Translations under genes and position numbers: made by a program
In this document: positions 43,917-56,996 of the stretch, piece by piece
How positions within the stretch are numbered: position 1 is the stretch's first letter
How the letters are laid out: every line of letters starts with the position of its first letter
Source of the DNA: Alligator mississippiensis
Taxonomy: Eukaryota > Chordata > Crocodylia > Alligatoridae
NCBI RefSeq assembly: GCF_030867095.1
Contig: NC_081829.1
Coordinates: 45,815,036 to 45,879,035, forward strand
Reading direction: 5' to 3'
DNA length: 64,000 nt
Notes under the pieces: model-generated
The model's input: the letters and a program-made list of their open reading frames with translations, nothing else
Database searches by the model: none
What the model was told of the DNA's origin: nothing

Positions 43917-46710
43917 TATTGAGTCAGGAAGTAATAGTACAGATGCCTAGTGTTTGTAATTTCCTGATCTGGCCTGTTCTGAAAGCAGATGGAAAAACCT
44001 GGAGACTAACAATAGACTTCAGAGCTTTGAATGCAGTAACTCCTGTTACAGCTCCTGTTGTGGTGAAATACCCTGAAATTCTAGCAGCCATAGCAGGAGG
44101 GGTTAAATGGTTTTCAGTACTGGACTTAGCTAATGCATTTTTTGCCATTACCTTGGCACAGGAATGCTGGTACAAATTTAGATTCACATTCAGGGGGCAA
44201 CAGTATTGTGTTACTCGAGTACCCCAAGGATTTCACAATGCCCCAGTGATATGCCATGGACATGTGGGAAGGATGTGGGACAAGCTTTCTCCAGATAGTC
44301 AAAGTTGTGTGTTGTCATACGTAGATGGCATACTGATACATGGAGGCAATAAAGAGCAAGTAGCGAAAGTGACAAGGGAAGTGTTGGAGGTGATTGAGGA
44401 AACAGGATTCAAGGTTAATAAAGCTAAGGTGCAGTTGGTAGTCAAGGAGGTGAAGTACCTAGGAGTTATGTTGGGACAAGATGAGAGAACTCCAGATAGG
44501 CAGTGAGTAGAACTGATAGGCAAATTGCCAGGTCCAACAGACTTACCATCCCTGCAGGCATTGTTGGGAACATTACATTTCTCGCAGGACTTCATTCCCA
44601 TGGTCACTGAGAAAACAAGCAGCTTAAATTCAGTTAAAAAGGGATCTGGTACAAGCTTCTGCATTCACAATCCATGTGAAAAGGAGTGTTTAGCATTAAT
44701 TTGGGCATTGAGAAAGTGGGAATACATTGTAGGAGGGGTAAGAATAATAGTCTAAACATCCCATTTCCCTTTAAAGTATATTATATCTGGAAAAATTAAG
44801 AAGGACATGTTTCAAGTCCCAGATTGGCTCAGTGGACTCTAGCTCTTATAAATCATGATGTTGATTTTGAACAGCAGCAGACAATACCAACTGTATCATA
44901 TGGGTTAGTGGTACAGGGGAAAGAGCATGAATGCCCTTTACCAGAGTATCAAAGGCTGGAATGATCAGGCTTAACTTTAGAAAAGGCAGAATCAGAGAAC
45001 TAGAGCATTTGGTTTGTGGATGAATCAAGTTACTACATAGAAGGAAAACCATAAACTGGGTGTGCAGGAATTAGGGTGCAAGATGAAGAAGTGTTTCAGC
45101 AACAAGTGACTCCTCATTCTGTGCAAGCAGCAGAGGTGCAGGCTGTTAAAGCAGTGCTTGAAGTTGAGCCATTAGGAAAAACATGTAGCTATTTTTACAG
45201 ATTCAGATTGGACTTGTAGGGCACTGACTCATGGTTGCCCATCTGGACAAACAACCAGATGTACATGGGAGAAGGGAAATTAGTGGCTCATTCAGCTTTA
45301 TGGAAACAGGTGTATCATCTTATTGTTAATAGATCAGGAAAGACTGCAGTCCAGCATGTCAGAGGGCATCAGAAGACAAAGAGTAAAGAAGGATTCTGGA
45401 ATAATCGAGCAGATGCGCTGGCAAAAAAAGCAGCCAGAAAGGGAAACCAATGCCAGCAGGTTGCCATGCTTACTCGGCAAGCTCAAAGAAAATCAGATGG
45501 GGTAAGCCTAGGTGGTTTAAAACAATTGCAGAAAAATGACAAAGACTTGAAAAGCCTTCTAGGCAGAGATGATGTAATACACCTGGATGGTGTGATTTGG
45601 AGGATTGGCCCACCTACTCAGGCTAGACAGTGGGTAGTTCCACAAGAAGTCAGAAATAAGTTAATACAGTTTGTACATGAGAAAGGACACCTAGGGTGGA
45701 AAAAGACCATGGAAATAGTCTTTCAAACAGGATGGTGGCCCTCTGTAAAGCAAGATATCAAGCAATGGGTAAACAATTGTTTGCCTTTTGCTATGGTCAA
45801 TGCTGATTCTAGTACAAGAAAATACAGCTGAGGTATCAGAGAATTAATTCTTGGTCAAGAATACAGGTGGGTTACATCAGACCCCTGCCTACTACTAAGA
45901 ATGGAAACAGGCATTGCTTAGTAGTAATAGATCCTTTTTCAAAGTAGATTGAAGCCATTCCAATGAGACATAACACTGCTAACATAACTGCAAAGCAATT
46001 GTTTAACATTGTGTTTTCACAGTGGGAAGTACCTAAAGAAATAGATTCAGAGCAGGGACCTAAATTTGTTGCAGAAGTTATGAAGAAACTTTGTTCCACA
46101 CTAGGAATTAAATAGAGGTTTCACATTGCTGGACACTTTCAGAACTGAGGTAAAGTAGAAAGAACCATCAGAACATTAAATAAGTTGTTGGTTAAAATGG
46201 TAAAATGTGATGCAAAGGATTGGGTTGAAAAGCTACCAGTAATTTTGTTGGCATTTCAAGCAGCTCCAGCAGGTCATGGGTTTGCACTCTTTGTTGTCAT
46301 GACAGGCAGACAAATGCAACTGCCACAGCAGTGGTGGATCAATACAGACTTATCTGATGACCTAGTCCCTCGAGTTGTAAAAGATCAATGGCTACAGAGT
46401 TTAATACAACACATCAATGGTATACATGTCAGGGTGGCCCAAGAATCAGACCTAAATGTCAAAAAAATGGAAAAGAGATTCGAGCCTAACAAAGATTTGA
46501 CAGAATGGAACATAGGTGATGAGGCAATGTACCAAAAATGGGAAGATAAAGAGCATGGACTGGATGTTAAATGGAAGGGACCTGCATATGTAGCGGACAA
46601 GGCAAGTCCAACTGTTTACCTAGTTGAGTTACCAGGAAAAATGAGGGGAAATAGCCTTTGAAGAAATTGGTTTCACATATCACAGTTAAAATCTTGGAAA
46701 GAAAATTAAG

Positions 46711-48078
46711 TTATTTTTTCAGTAACATGCAAAAAAGCATAGAAAACTTATAAAAGATACACCCCCAAAATTGTGGTGCTGTGCATATTGCCACCGTGCA
46801 TGTCAGCACTGTAAATATAAATATCTTACTGTGAGGAATTTCCCTTGACAAGTTTGTTTATTTTCTTTTGCAGAAACCAGCGTGAAAATTTAATCCAGTG
46901 GTGAATGTGGTAGATGGATCCAGAGGCCCAGGTGTTTTCAGCACGGTCACCAGCGATTTCTCTGTCTCAACCATGGCTCTGCTGCTACAATGATTGTTTG
47001 GTCTGTTTCATTTTGCTTGTCTTGTTTGTTTTAGTATGGCTGTGCGGACTTTAGATATGTGACCAGGCACCAAGTCTGCCCCATTACAGAACTTCGGGGG
47101 AGTGAAGGAAAGCAAAAAACTTACCTTAACAACCAGTCCCAGGAGAAAAGGGGTGGGGCTACCTGGATGGGGGAGAGAGAGAGAACCGAAAACATAAACA
47201 AAGAGAGCAGCATCTGTGATAGGGGAGAGCCTACTGGCTGTGAAAGAGACAGTCAATGGCTGGAAGGATTTAAAGGGGAAGTAACCCAGATTTAGCTGGA
47301 AAAAAAGAAGAAAGCAACCAAAAGAAACAGGGAGAAACTACAAGAAAGAGAAAAGGGAATATAAGAAGGGTCCTGGAGAGAGACTTACCTGGGAAAATGA
47401 AGTAAGTAAACACAAGAGGACTTTGAGTCAGTGAGTCTGATACCTGAAGACATCGAGTAACATCCCAGAGACTTTAAATTAAGAGAAAGGAATGAGAGTG
47501 GATGAAAACTAACAAAGAGAACAGAACCCCACAATGTTGATATCAGTAGTAAATACAAGGTGACCTAGGATTGCAATTTGCTTGGGACCCGTGCGGAGGA
47601 GAATGGGTCAAGCAACCAAGAAATTAAGAGTTCTCAAAGAGAGAGGGAACTAAATATATACAAGATGTAATTTATCTGAGAGAGACATAATAGTTGTGCA
47701 GAAGAGTTACTTTTGTTGAACCGCAGACATGATATCTTCCTCATCTCTCAGGACTGTGTTTATATCTGTATCTTATTCCATCAAAGTCATGGTGGGTGAG
47801 AAATAAAGGAAATTAAACAGTTCATTTTAAAACAAGAGTTGGTGATTTATTTTGCAGGCGTAGCTTAACTCTCACAAGATACCAATATTAATGTTGTTAA
47901 AGTTGTTATTGACGCACCTCCTGAAAACAGAACTTGTCAATGGATCCTCAACCAGAACATTGACACTTCCATCCCATTTGGATCAAAGAATGTTTCAGAT
48001 TGTGGAATAAGGGCAAGCAATTCATATGGGAATTTCAGGATAAAAATACTGGCAACATGGTATTTACAGAATAGTGTT
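46711..48078 (+). other. Region between pol and env, no protein recognised
   Basis: AT-rich with purine-rich segments; aaataaag occurs near 47801 and a TTTTAG-type acceptor-like tract near 47030. The frame 47059-47295 has no known domain. It may include an older inserted LTR or env leader sequence. Confidence 0.4.
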
Positions 48079-50996
48079 GTGCACATCCTTTACAAATCCA
48101 ATGCATTTTTATTACCCTGGTGGGAAAAACATTGCTGGTATTTAAAGACTATGTATTGTGCTGACATCTCAAGATGTGTTTGGGAAACATTTCTAACTAG
48201 TTGCATTGATCCTAAGAATGCCTCAGACATTACGTCATGGTTCGAAATCAATCCTGTCCAGACTTCCTTTCCTAGATGTCATCATCCAAAGGATACATGT
48301 ACTAATAAACAACAGATCAACTAGTGTGAAGGGTATACAGCCAAATGAACAATGAAAACAGAAGAAATAAGGTACAGGCTAAAACATGTAAACACTTCTG
48401 TGCAGTACGGGTGGGAGGAAGAAATAATGTTACAGGAATTAGTGAAGTATAATGAAATTACAATGAATGTATGGGTCTCCTCAGCCCATGTAGAAGCCTG
48501 TCAGTGGGATACAGGAGTACGTAATGCCACCCATTCAGACTGTGGCTTCCAGGTACAATGGGTAAACAAGTTTATATTTGAATGCTATGGGAGCAGTGCA
48601 CTTTTATCTGAATTACCGGCAATAAGCATTAATGATGAGAAGAGGAGCCTGAGCATTATGATGACCAGAACCTAGAAATCATTCCTCCATGTGGTGTTAT
48701 GATGGTAGGAGTGTTTGCATGGTCATCGCATAACCCTGTTGAGCTCATAGTTGGGAAAATTGTTTTCAGGTGCTAGCAGAGTGAGCTGGTTAAAAAAACA
48801 CAAAGAAGTCATTGTCTTGCATATACCAGGAAAATGGAAGGCATTTTCATCATCCAAAATACATTGTTCACAAGGAAGCTGGAAGCTATTATGTGATGAG
48901 TTCCATATGGCAGGGCCACCCTAGTGGAACGTGTTAGTTAGAAACCATGAATGTCCTCATAATTCTTCAATGCTGTTTTAATTTTGGGGGGGGGGGGAAT
49001 ATTTCAACATGTTCCAGTTATCGAAGTGGGTTATACAATCATTTAATCATGGAACTCTATTAACTATATTAATTTTTGTTTGTCGGTAAATATGACAAAA
49101 AATACCTTAAAGTGGTTAAACATACAGAATGACATATAATTGGGCCCCATGTAATCAAACTAAAGCATAATGAACAAGTTCTTTTGGGCCCTCAGCAATC
49201 CATCAAATAAATTCAAATAGACTTAAGGGGCTTGAACTTATCTGCTGGTGTTCCAACGTGTGCTCCTTTTATACTGTCAAGCCATCAAGGTTGGAGGTGT
49301 CAACTGGATTTTTGGTATATTAAAACTACACCGGTGTTTACTTACAGGCAAAGAAGATATATTGTGACAACTGGCCTGAGTGGAGCTGCATTAGAAGCAG
49401 TGGTTTTGAACAGTGTTAACAGTGAAGTTTTAGCTAATAGACTAGGCTATGCTACAGCTAAATTGCAAAGAATTGGGAAACCCTTAATGAGTTCATTATC
49501 ACATCTTGGAATTGGGGAACAGCTAGTGGGAGACATCCTGCTTATACTCCAAGAAATGGAAGAAGAAGACCATCAAAGTATAGTTGTAGCAACTGATAAA
49601 TTAATTTGGTACAATGTTTCTCTAGCCTTGGCCTGTACACAGGCTCAAGCTTTAAGCCAAACCATAGTCACCCGAATCATGTGCTCTGGCCTTCAGGGCC
49701 ATTTGCCAATAAAGTTTAAATTTGTTTGGAACAATGCCATTCAAGGAGAAAAAGACCTTTCCAGGTGGTGGAAGTTAGTTTCTTTTATCTATAGTGAATC
49801 AAACCAACAAATTTGGCTCATGTGGTTACTATTAGTGCCATTTCTCATGTCACCATATATCCACTAGTATCTGTGGGTCTTGGAGTAAGTAAAGGTGTTG
49901 TGATGTACCCCCTTGACCACCATCAGTGGGCATTTAAGCAGCAAAGAAAATGGAGGATCATTAATATCAAGGGATGTCTAACTCATGCAAATTTGGGTAT
50001 GTGTGTGAAGATGAGAATCTTCAGGCATGAGATGAATGCCTGTATGAACAACACAAAGTCCAGCACTGCACCTTTGATTTAGTTAGTGAAAACCACACTG
50101 TTGTAGCTGGAAAGGGATGTGTTTGTGTACGTACACATTGGCCATATGTTTTGATTAACCAAGAAATGTTGTATTTGATCATGTTTTCTGTCAATCCATG
50201 TTTTTGTAATGTTTCATCAGTTAGTGGTTATGATTTTAAGTATTTTGTGTCCCAGTGGAGTGTTCAGTCTATCCAAGCTAAACCATGGCTATATCAGAAT
50301 ATAACCCCAGCAGATGGGACTGAATTTGCCACTTTTGCAGCAAGCTTTCTCTCGCTCTGATCTACACACTGTACTCCAATCTACAGTAAAAGCTCTGTTA
50401 TTCAGCATCCCCTGGGAATGGGGGATGCCAGATAACAAAATATGCCAGTTAATTGAGCGTCCTCGGCTGCCACTTCTCCCGCCGTGTCTGGGGCATCCCT
50501 CCGTCCCTCCTGCAGCATCACCACTCCTCCCACCGCATTACCAATCCTCCCTCAGGCCCTGTGGGCCCTGCAGGACAGGGAGGTGGACCCCACACAGCCC
50601 CATGCAGCCACGGTGGGCACTTCCAGTTTCACTTTTCTTTACAAGCTGGTATGACAGTTAACAGAGCATGCCAGCTTGTAAGGTGCCGGTTACCAGAGAG
50701 TTTACTGTATTAAGAAATACAATCAAGAAACTGTGGTTCAAATCAAACATAACAAAAAAGAAGTACAGACAGTACTAAAAGAGGTCCGGAATGCTGGACA
50801 GCATTCTTGGTGGGAAACTTTAATTGGATGAAGTCCAACTGATTCAGATTTTTAAATCTAATATTACATCCTATTGTTATTTTGCTTTTTGTGCAAATGA
50901 TATTGCTTCTGTTCATGATTTTATTGTGTTGGAAAATAAAATGGCTGTATTTTAGACTAGAACGCTATCAAGCTCAATGGCTGTGAAAATTATATT
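48079..50996 (+). pseudogene. env: ERV env-like gene, broken and interrupted
   Basis: Fragments on the + strand: 48079-48324, 48352-48675 (Cys- and Trp-containing, surface-subunit-like), 49232-49867 (open 211 codons, helical, rich in Leu/Ala), 49813-50082, 50151-50360 and 50712-50996. The last part, outside the Tigger-like insertion, contains SWWETLIG and a following hydrophobic stretch resembling a transmembrane anchor. Position between pol and the polypurine tract supports env. Multiple stops and shifts make it non-functional. Confidence 0.65.
50384..50707. mobile_element. Tigger/pogo-like non-autonomous DNA transposon in env
   Basis: The 324-bp element begins CAGTAAAAGCTCTGTTA and ends TAACC/AGAGAGTTTACTG as imperfect terminal inverted repeats, flanked by TA on both sides (50382-50383 and 50708-50709), the duplication of the Tc1/mariner/pogo superfamily. 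The interior is C-rich and non-coding. env sequence continues beyond both ends. Confidence 0.85.
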
Positions 50997-51130
50997 ATGA
51001 CAAGCTCCGTCAATAAGCAGAATGTCAGGCAAGCCTAGGGTGAAATGATCACTTGCTGCATGAAGAGATCAGCTGCAACCCATACAGAACTTGAACAGCA
51101 GGGTTTCATTACTAGACTGACTTCTATGTA

Positions 51131-51167
51131 GTGATGGCATAGGTGATGGCATAGGTGATGGCATAGG
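51131..51167 (+). repeat. 12-bp tandem repeat, 3 copies
   Basis: gtgatggcatag occurs three times in a row shortly before the polypurine tract. Confidence 0.95.
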
Positions 51168-51183
51168 TTAACCTAGCTATTAA

Positions 51184-51192
51184 GGAGGGGAC
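51184..51192 (+). promoter_or_regulatory. Polypurine tract preceding the 3' LTR
   Basis: The purine run aggagggga lies directly before TGTTAGGG, as expected for the plus-strand priming site of a retrovirus. Confidence 0.65.
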
Positions 51193-52100
51193 TGTTAGGG
51201 TAGCTTGCCATATTTTATGCTTTAAAGTTGCATCTGTTTATAGAGTGGTGAATTATAGCATTGTTTAAAGTTTTCTTTACATTCAGCTTCAAGTTCTGTA
51301 TAGTCTCTGTGGTGGTTGGGCTGAGGATGCCTCCTCTTACCCCTCTATAGTCACCCAACAAACCATCGATACCCTGACTTTCCTGCCTGCCACATCTTGA
51401 ATGTTATTATTCTATATTCAAATTTTTTTTATGTCACTAGTCAGGAGGGTTGTTCTGTCAAAAATTTTTTTTTTTTTCCATTTGTTCTTATTAGGTCTCT
51501 ATTAGAGGTTCACAGGCACTATGGGTAAGTTATCTTGCTCGCTTCTCCGTATGTTCGCATGCACTTGACGGTATAAATAATTGCACTTTGATTCAGATCA
51601 CAACTTGTCTTTGTTTTTAACTTTTATCACTCTATACAACCTTCCTTTACTTTCAGGCAGAAGCTGTCTATCTCTTTTTTTTTTTTTATAATATCAACTT
51701 GGTAATTCTACTTATCTAATACTCTTATGCTATACCTATTAACTTGACTGAATGGAACTTAGTATTAATAAACAAAGTCCCTTTCTTTCTTGTCCATCTG
51801 TGCTTCCATTCCCGTTGCAGGCTTTTATCTTTGAACCCCACTATATACACTCTCTTTACCTTGTTGGCGTATGAGTCTATCTCTTAACCTGCATGTGACT
51901 GGTGCCTCGAATCCTCTTGTGGGACAATCAGACACCATCTCCGAGTCCATGATCATACTGTGCCACATTCACTCTCTTATTTTCTTTGTTTTCTTTCCAC
52001 TTCAGCCATGTAAGATGGATCCTGTGGGGTTTGTCTCTTCAGGGATCCGCCCTTCGCTCTTGGAGCTTCATTCTTCCCCCGACGCTGCAAGGAGTCCTCA
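51193..52100 (+). mobile_element. ERV 3' LTR (3' end uncertain)
   Basis: Starts TGTTAGGG after the polypurine tract. A TATA box (tataaata) is at 51572-51579 and AATAAA at 51767-51772, giving a coherent U3-R-U5 order. The CA end and the target duplication could not be fixed; 52100 is a provisional limit. A consensus splice donor (cag|gtaagt) lies at about 52100-52107. Confidence 0.6.
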
Positions 52101-55100
52101 GGTAAGTTTCTGATTCCCCCGAAGATCCTCTTTCTCCCTGTTTTTCTCTTCTTTCCTCTGCTTTTTCCCCCACTGGAGCTCCCATCTTGCTGCCTTGCTC
52201 CAATCTTGGCACTTCTATCCTAATATGGTAGCGGCTCTGGAAGCGGCATTCCCCAGGTCTTTTCGCCATGGCCGCACTTGCTGTGTCCACGCTGGCTCCT
52301 TCACAGTCTCATTGTTATCTGAATTTTTCATTTTCCTGGTGTTTGCAATACCAGCTGACCTTGTTTCTTGCAAGTTTATGGCCTTGAGTTTGCTCGCATG
52401 ATGTTTCTTTCCTTTTTCTATCACTGAGAGAAGTTTTTCTAATGCAACATAGTAATAGTTTTGTTACTACCTCAAATTAACTGAACTTGGCACTCACCAG
52501 CTGAATCAGAGGGATGAAATAATTGGATATGTTAATGAAGGTGATAAAGGAGACCAATGGACAATGCTTAAAGTAAGACACCAGAAAAGGGCCAGATTAA
52601 GAGGTATGCTCGTAATGGGGCTGTTGAACAAAGGAATATGCTGACAAGATAAAATATGAACAATATGCTGACTACAGAGAGACCAATCAAAAAGCAAACA
52701 GTCATCAAAGAAGTCAAGTTAAAGAAAACCATAAAAGGGTGAAGCAAGAAAATTAAGCATCTCATCGTTGTCATTATCATCATCATTTACATCATGAATC
52801 CAGCTTTCAACACAGCCAATGATGCACCCTTTGCTTCAGGAACTGAGTGGCCATCTTTTTTGTAAAGCAAAGTAACATCTGGGATTGGGTGAGATCATTG
52901 TACTAAGTGTTTTTTCTCTCTCTGAATATAGAAACTGCTGAGATAATGCTTGTTGTATTAATAAAGTTAGACTTTGATTTTAGTACACTGAGTTGTCTGT
53001 GTTCATATTTCACATTCCATTTAAGGATTAATTGTGCTTTAATGACCCCTAAGCACTATCTGCTGATCAGTGGTGTGAACAGGCCCTTAGGAAGTTTGAT
53101 TCTGAAATGCATGGATTTTCCTCTCTGTTGTATTCTGAGAGGAAGGCTGCCTGGGGACTCTCCCTGAGTCCTATTTTCTGAGACAAGAGAACAAATTCTA
53201 ATTTTTTATAAAAGGCTTCTACCCCAAGGTATGGAGTAGAAAGAAGACACTCTCCAGATGGTCCTGCTAGGATGGTGTCTGCAGTCACTGCAAGCATGAA
53301 AAGTCTGAACAACAAGAATAAAGAATCAAAGATTGTACCCTGGTTGCACAGATGCTGGCCATGCTGTGCTGAATACATAGGTGAAGGGTTTCAGCTTCCA
53401 GTGCTACCAGTCTAGAACCTACCATCACCACTGAACTCAATTAAATATGGTAGATACTATATTAAATCAATTAAATATAATAGATGCAGTAGATATTGTA
53501 TTTCCACTTCTTTGACCACTGAGACATGATTTATGCAAACACACCTCACCTTAATGTTCCTTTATCCTCACCCCAGCCCTTTGGTGTCTATTTTCAGTGT
53601 CTGTTTATCCCCTCTACTGCCTTAGTATGTTGTGATAATCCTGAACTGTGAGTTTTTTAGACAGTGACTAGAATAATAAGACAGTTCCTAGAGCCTTGCA
53701 ATAAAAAATGTAAGAACAGTAATGATCTAGGAAAGACAAGATATGCCATTAAACAAACCAGATAGCTTGTTTGAAAAGGGAAGGGGAACATGTGGTCCAG
53801 CTCCTCTCAATGTGGTTATTAGATGACATCTTCCCATAAAAGGAGATTATAATGAATGTGGAACAAGAGGAAGAACCATACCAAAGAGATGTCTGAACCA
53901 TGAGATTAAAAGCCATGGGAGAAGAGTAAGTATTAATCTCAGTGGATAAACATTTTAAATAATTCTTTCAAGAAGTATCTGTACTAACTGTACACATTCA
54001 TTCTTTAAAATTGATTCAATTATTGTGTATTATGCAATTGCTTTATGAATATTTTCTGCTTTCATTTCTGCTAAAAGCCATATTTTATAGATTATCATCA
54101 TGTGTTCATTTCTAGAAACAATACAAAGAATGCACTCAAGGATCTGATGTATTGCATATCTTGTTTTACTAACTCTTCATTGAATAAAAATACATTCATG
54201 TACATGATTAAATAAATGATTAAATAAGTAGTTTCAACTCCATCAGATGTTTTAATCATGAGATACAATGCATATTTGCATAGTAAGTTAATTCAGTCAT
54301 CACCATTTCTAATAATTCTTTTTCTCTTGTGCGCCTCTTGGTTATCAGAAATGTAGCTTTTACCTTAAGCATTTAGTTCAGTCTGATAAATAACAGGGAT
54401 AAGGTTGGCAGGGAGGGGGGAAGGGGGAGAGAGAGAGATTTTTAAATGTTAAATTTTCATTTAGTACCCTCTGCTGGCCAAAATAAACATAGCAGCTGGA
54501 GCCAAAAATTGACATGTAAGAAGAAGAATAAGTGCACTGTTATGGATGTGCTGAAAAAGACAGTGACTAAAAGTAGAGATGCTCTGAAAAAAAGTGAACA
54601 AGAAAACTCAATAGGAAGTTGAAAATAAATTTGGAAAAACGTATATTCCCAAATCTAAGCTAGCCTTTAATCATACAAGAAAATTGCAGGATCCTAGAGG
54701 TGTATCTGTGGCACATATTTATTTTCATTTTTAGCATCCCTTACCATGAAAGAGCAAAAAGATATCTATTCAGATAACATAGGAAAGGATAGAAAAAATT
54801 TCTGGGGTATGTCTTGTTTTTGTTGTGGTACCTGTTTAGCTTATTTTGTACACAGGTATACATTGGATGATTTTGTCCCTCTCTTTTCTCCCATCCTTCC
54901 TTTATAAGTGGGTGGAAAAAAAGCCTTTTTCTGTGTAAGATTGGACACCTGCGTATTACAGTAACTATGTAAGAACAATTTTGTCAGGGATCATGCTCTT
55001 ACCAGGCTTAAAAACAGTTTAGTCACTAAACAAACAGAAGCAAGTACCTTTGAACTCTCCTGTGCCTCTCTACAGAAGTTATGAAGCTGTAGCATCTTAT

Positions 55101-56309
55101 TGACTTTGTGACTTCCAGGGCCAATCTTAGACCAGTGTCTTGTTTTGAGAGGTCAATAGCTTATTGCTGTGATAAATCTAAAGCAGCAACTTTCTGCTGA
55201 GACTGGTTGAAAAGAGTTTCACTGGAGAAATGCTCTTTTATTACTTACAACATTTCCAACTATGGACTAAGACTTGGCTGTACTAAAATTCTAGATGCAC
55301 TCAAGCAAAGAGGTTCTGGTTGGGATCTTATTAACTGGCTAACTCTGTTGTAGTGTTTGTTTACCAAATGCACCGTTACACATATGACTAATGAGCAGAT
55401 CCAGTAAATTCTCTCTTTCTCTCCAAGCCAGAAATGTTTAAATGTGTTTCAGGAAAGTAATTTGTTGGGTTTGTAAAGGGAATCAAGAACAGTTCATTTG
55501 TCGATTCCTGATAAACTCAGTCCTTGTAACTCTGTTGACTGGCTCTGGCAGGTAACATTGCACACTTGTCCTTATTCTTGAAAATCAATGTTGCAGTCAC
55601 ATATTGCTAAAGGTAAAGGCACACTGCTGAACTGAGCCTGAAAGCCATTCTCTTGCATTGTCTTTCCCACGCCAGAGAAAAGGAGCTCTACAAATTCATG
55701 GAATGAAGGAAACGTATTGGATCCTGTTGTCAAGCAGCAGAAAGAAATGGAGTAAAAGTCCCAAAACATATGTTTTCATGGACCTGCTTAAGGATGGGAC
55801 CAGCCGTGAAATCTAATATTTGGCCTAAAATCCTCTTTTAGTGTCAGGGAATTAGACATTATTCTTTGGTGGTAAAGCGATACTGAGGGTAAGGAATTAT
55901 CCATTCAATGATGCACTACCACACAATTTATTTTGATGTGTCATTAGTACAGGGGAACCCAAAATGCTTTAAAGGGAGTGATAACCATGAGCTAAAGAGA
56001 AATGGAAGGTTTTTAAAACAGATTTAAACTAGACAAGTTAGCATGCCTTGTTAACATTGTAACTATAAGGAAGTCAAAGAACCATGTAACAGCACAACTG
56101 TCCCTTGGTACAGTTACAACCTGCTGTACCTATGGGATTAAACTATGTGCCCTAAAGTGGGTTAAAACCCCAGAGACATGGGATCACATCCATCTACACT
56201 ATGGTTTTGTGAAAACATCACCTACTTAAATGACTGTTATAGTACAGATGGAGTCATTGATTCAGTAGGAGTCTAATTAAAAGAGAAAGAGTAATATTTC
56301 TTTCCTCCA
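52101..56309. other. Non-coding stretch without recognised genes
   Basis: AT-rich, apparently unique DNA. A short GA-rich tract lies near 54415-54440. No frame longer than 103 codons and none with a known domain. Nothing further identified. Confidence 0.5.
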
Positions 56310-56996
56310 CTGACTTCATAGATTTCATAGACATTAAGGCTGGAAGGGACCTCGGAAGATCATAGAGTCCAGCCCCCTGCCCCAGGGGCAGGAAGTCAGC
56401 TGGGGTCATAGGATCCCAGCAAGAAAAACACCCAGGTTTCTCTCGAAGGGGTTCAAAGTAGATGCTTGAATCACCTCCGGCAGCAGGCCATTCCACACTT
56501 TGGGGGCTTGGACAGTAAAGAATTTCTTCCTTATGTCCAGCCTGAAACGGTCTTTCAGGAATTTATAACCATCCAACCTAGTCATCCCTTGGGGTGCTCT
56601 GGTGAACAACCATTCCCCCAGATCATGGTGAACACCCCTTATAAACTTATAAGTGGCCATCAGATCACCCCTGAGCCTTCGCTTTACCAGGCTTGAAGAG
56701 TTTCATAGCTCTCAGCCTCTCATCATAAGATCTGTTTTCCTGACCTCTGATCATGAGTGTGGCTCTTTTCTAAATGCTCTCAAGCTTCTCCACATCCTTT
56801 TTGAATTGTGGAGCCCAAAACTGGACGCAGTACTCCAGCTGTGGCCTCACCAAGGCCAAGTACAAGGGGAGAATGGTGTCCTGGGATTTCCTTGAGAAGC
56901 ATCTATGGATCTTAGCCAGGGTTTTGCTCACTTTACTAGCTGCAGCATCACATTGCAGGCTCATGTTTATCTTGTGGTCAATCCTGACCCCCAAGT

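Larger units (their letters stand above)
42489..46710 (+). pseudogene. pol: ERV pol: RT, RNase H and integrase, interrupted
   Basis: 42489-42910 is the stretch before RT. After the CR1 copy, RT continues at 43889-44506 with WRLTIDFRALN, FSVLDLANAFF, VPQGFHNAP and active site YVDG (44318-44329) instead of Y-x-D-D. RNase H residues appear near 45010-45420 (FVDESS, FTDSDW, NRADALAK). The integrase zinc region has H-x4-H (VHEKGHLG), but the second Cys of its CxxC is Phe. The core keeps an Asp (IDSEQGPKF) and a Glu (GKVERTIR). Stops include 44504-44506 and several between 45830 and 46150. Non-functional. Confidence 0.85.
42489..52100 (+). mobile_element. Endogenous retrovirus lacking its 5' LTR and gag, class I-like
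   Basis: pol (from 42489), env (48079-50996), polypurine tract and 3' LTR (from 51193) are all on the + strand. gag, most of the protease and the 5' LTR are absent at the junction with CR1 at about 42480. The integrase C-terminus has a GPY/F-type motif (KWKGPAYV), which favours a gamma/epsilon-like pol. Nested insertions: CR1 in pol and a Tigger-like element in env. Many stops show age. Confidence 0.85.
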
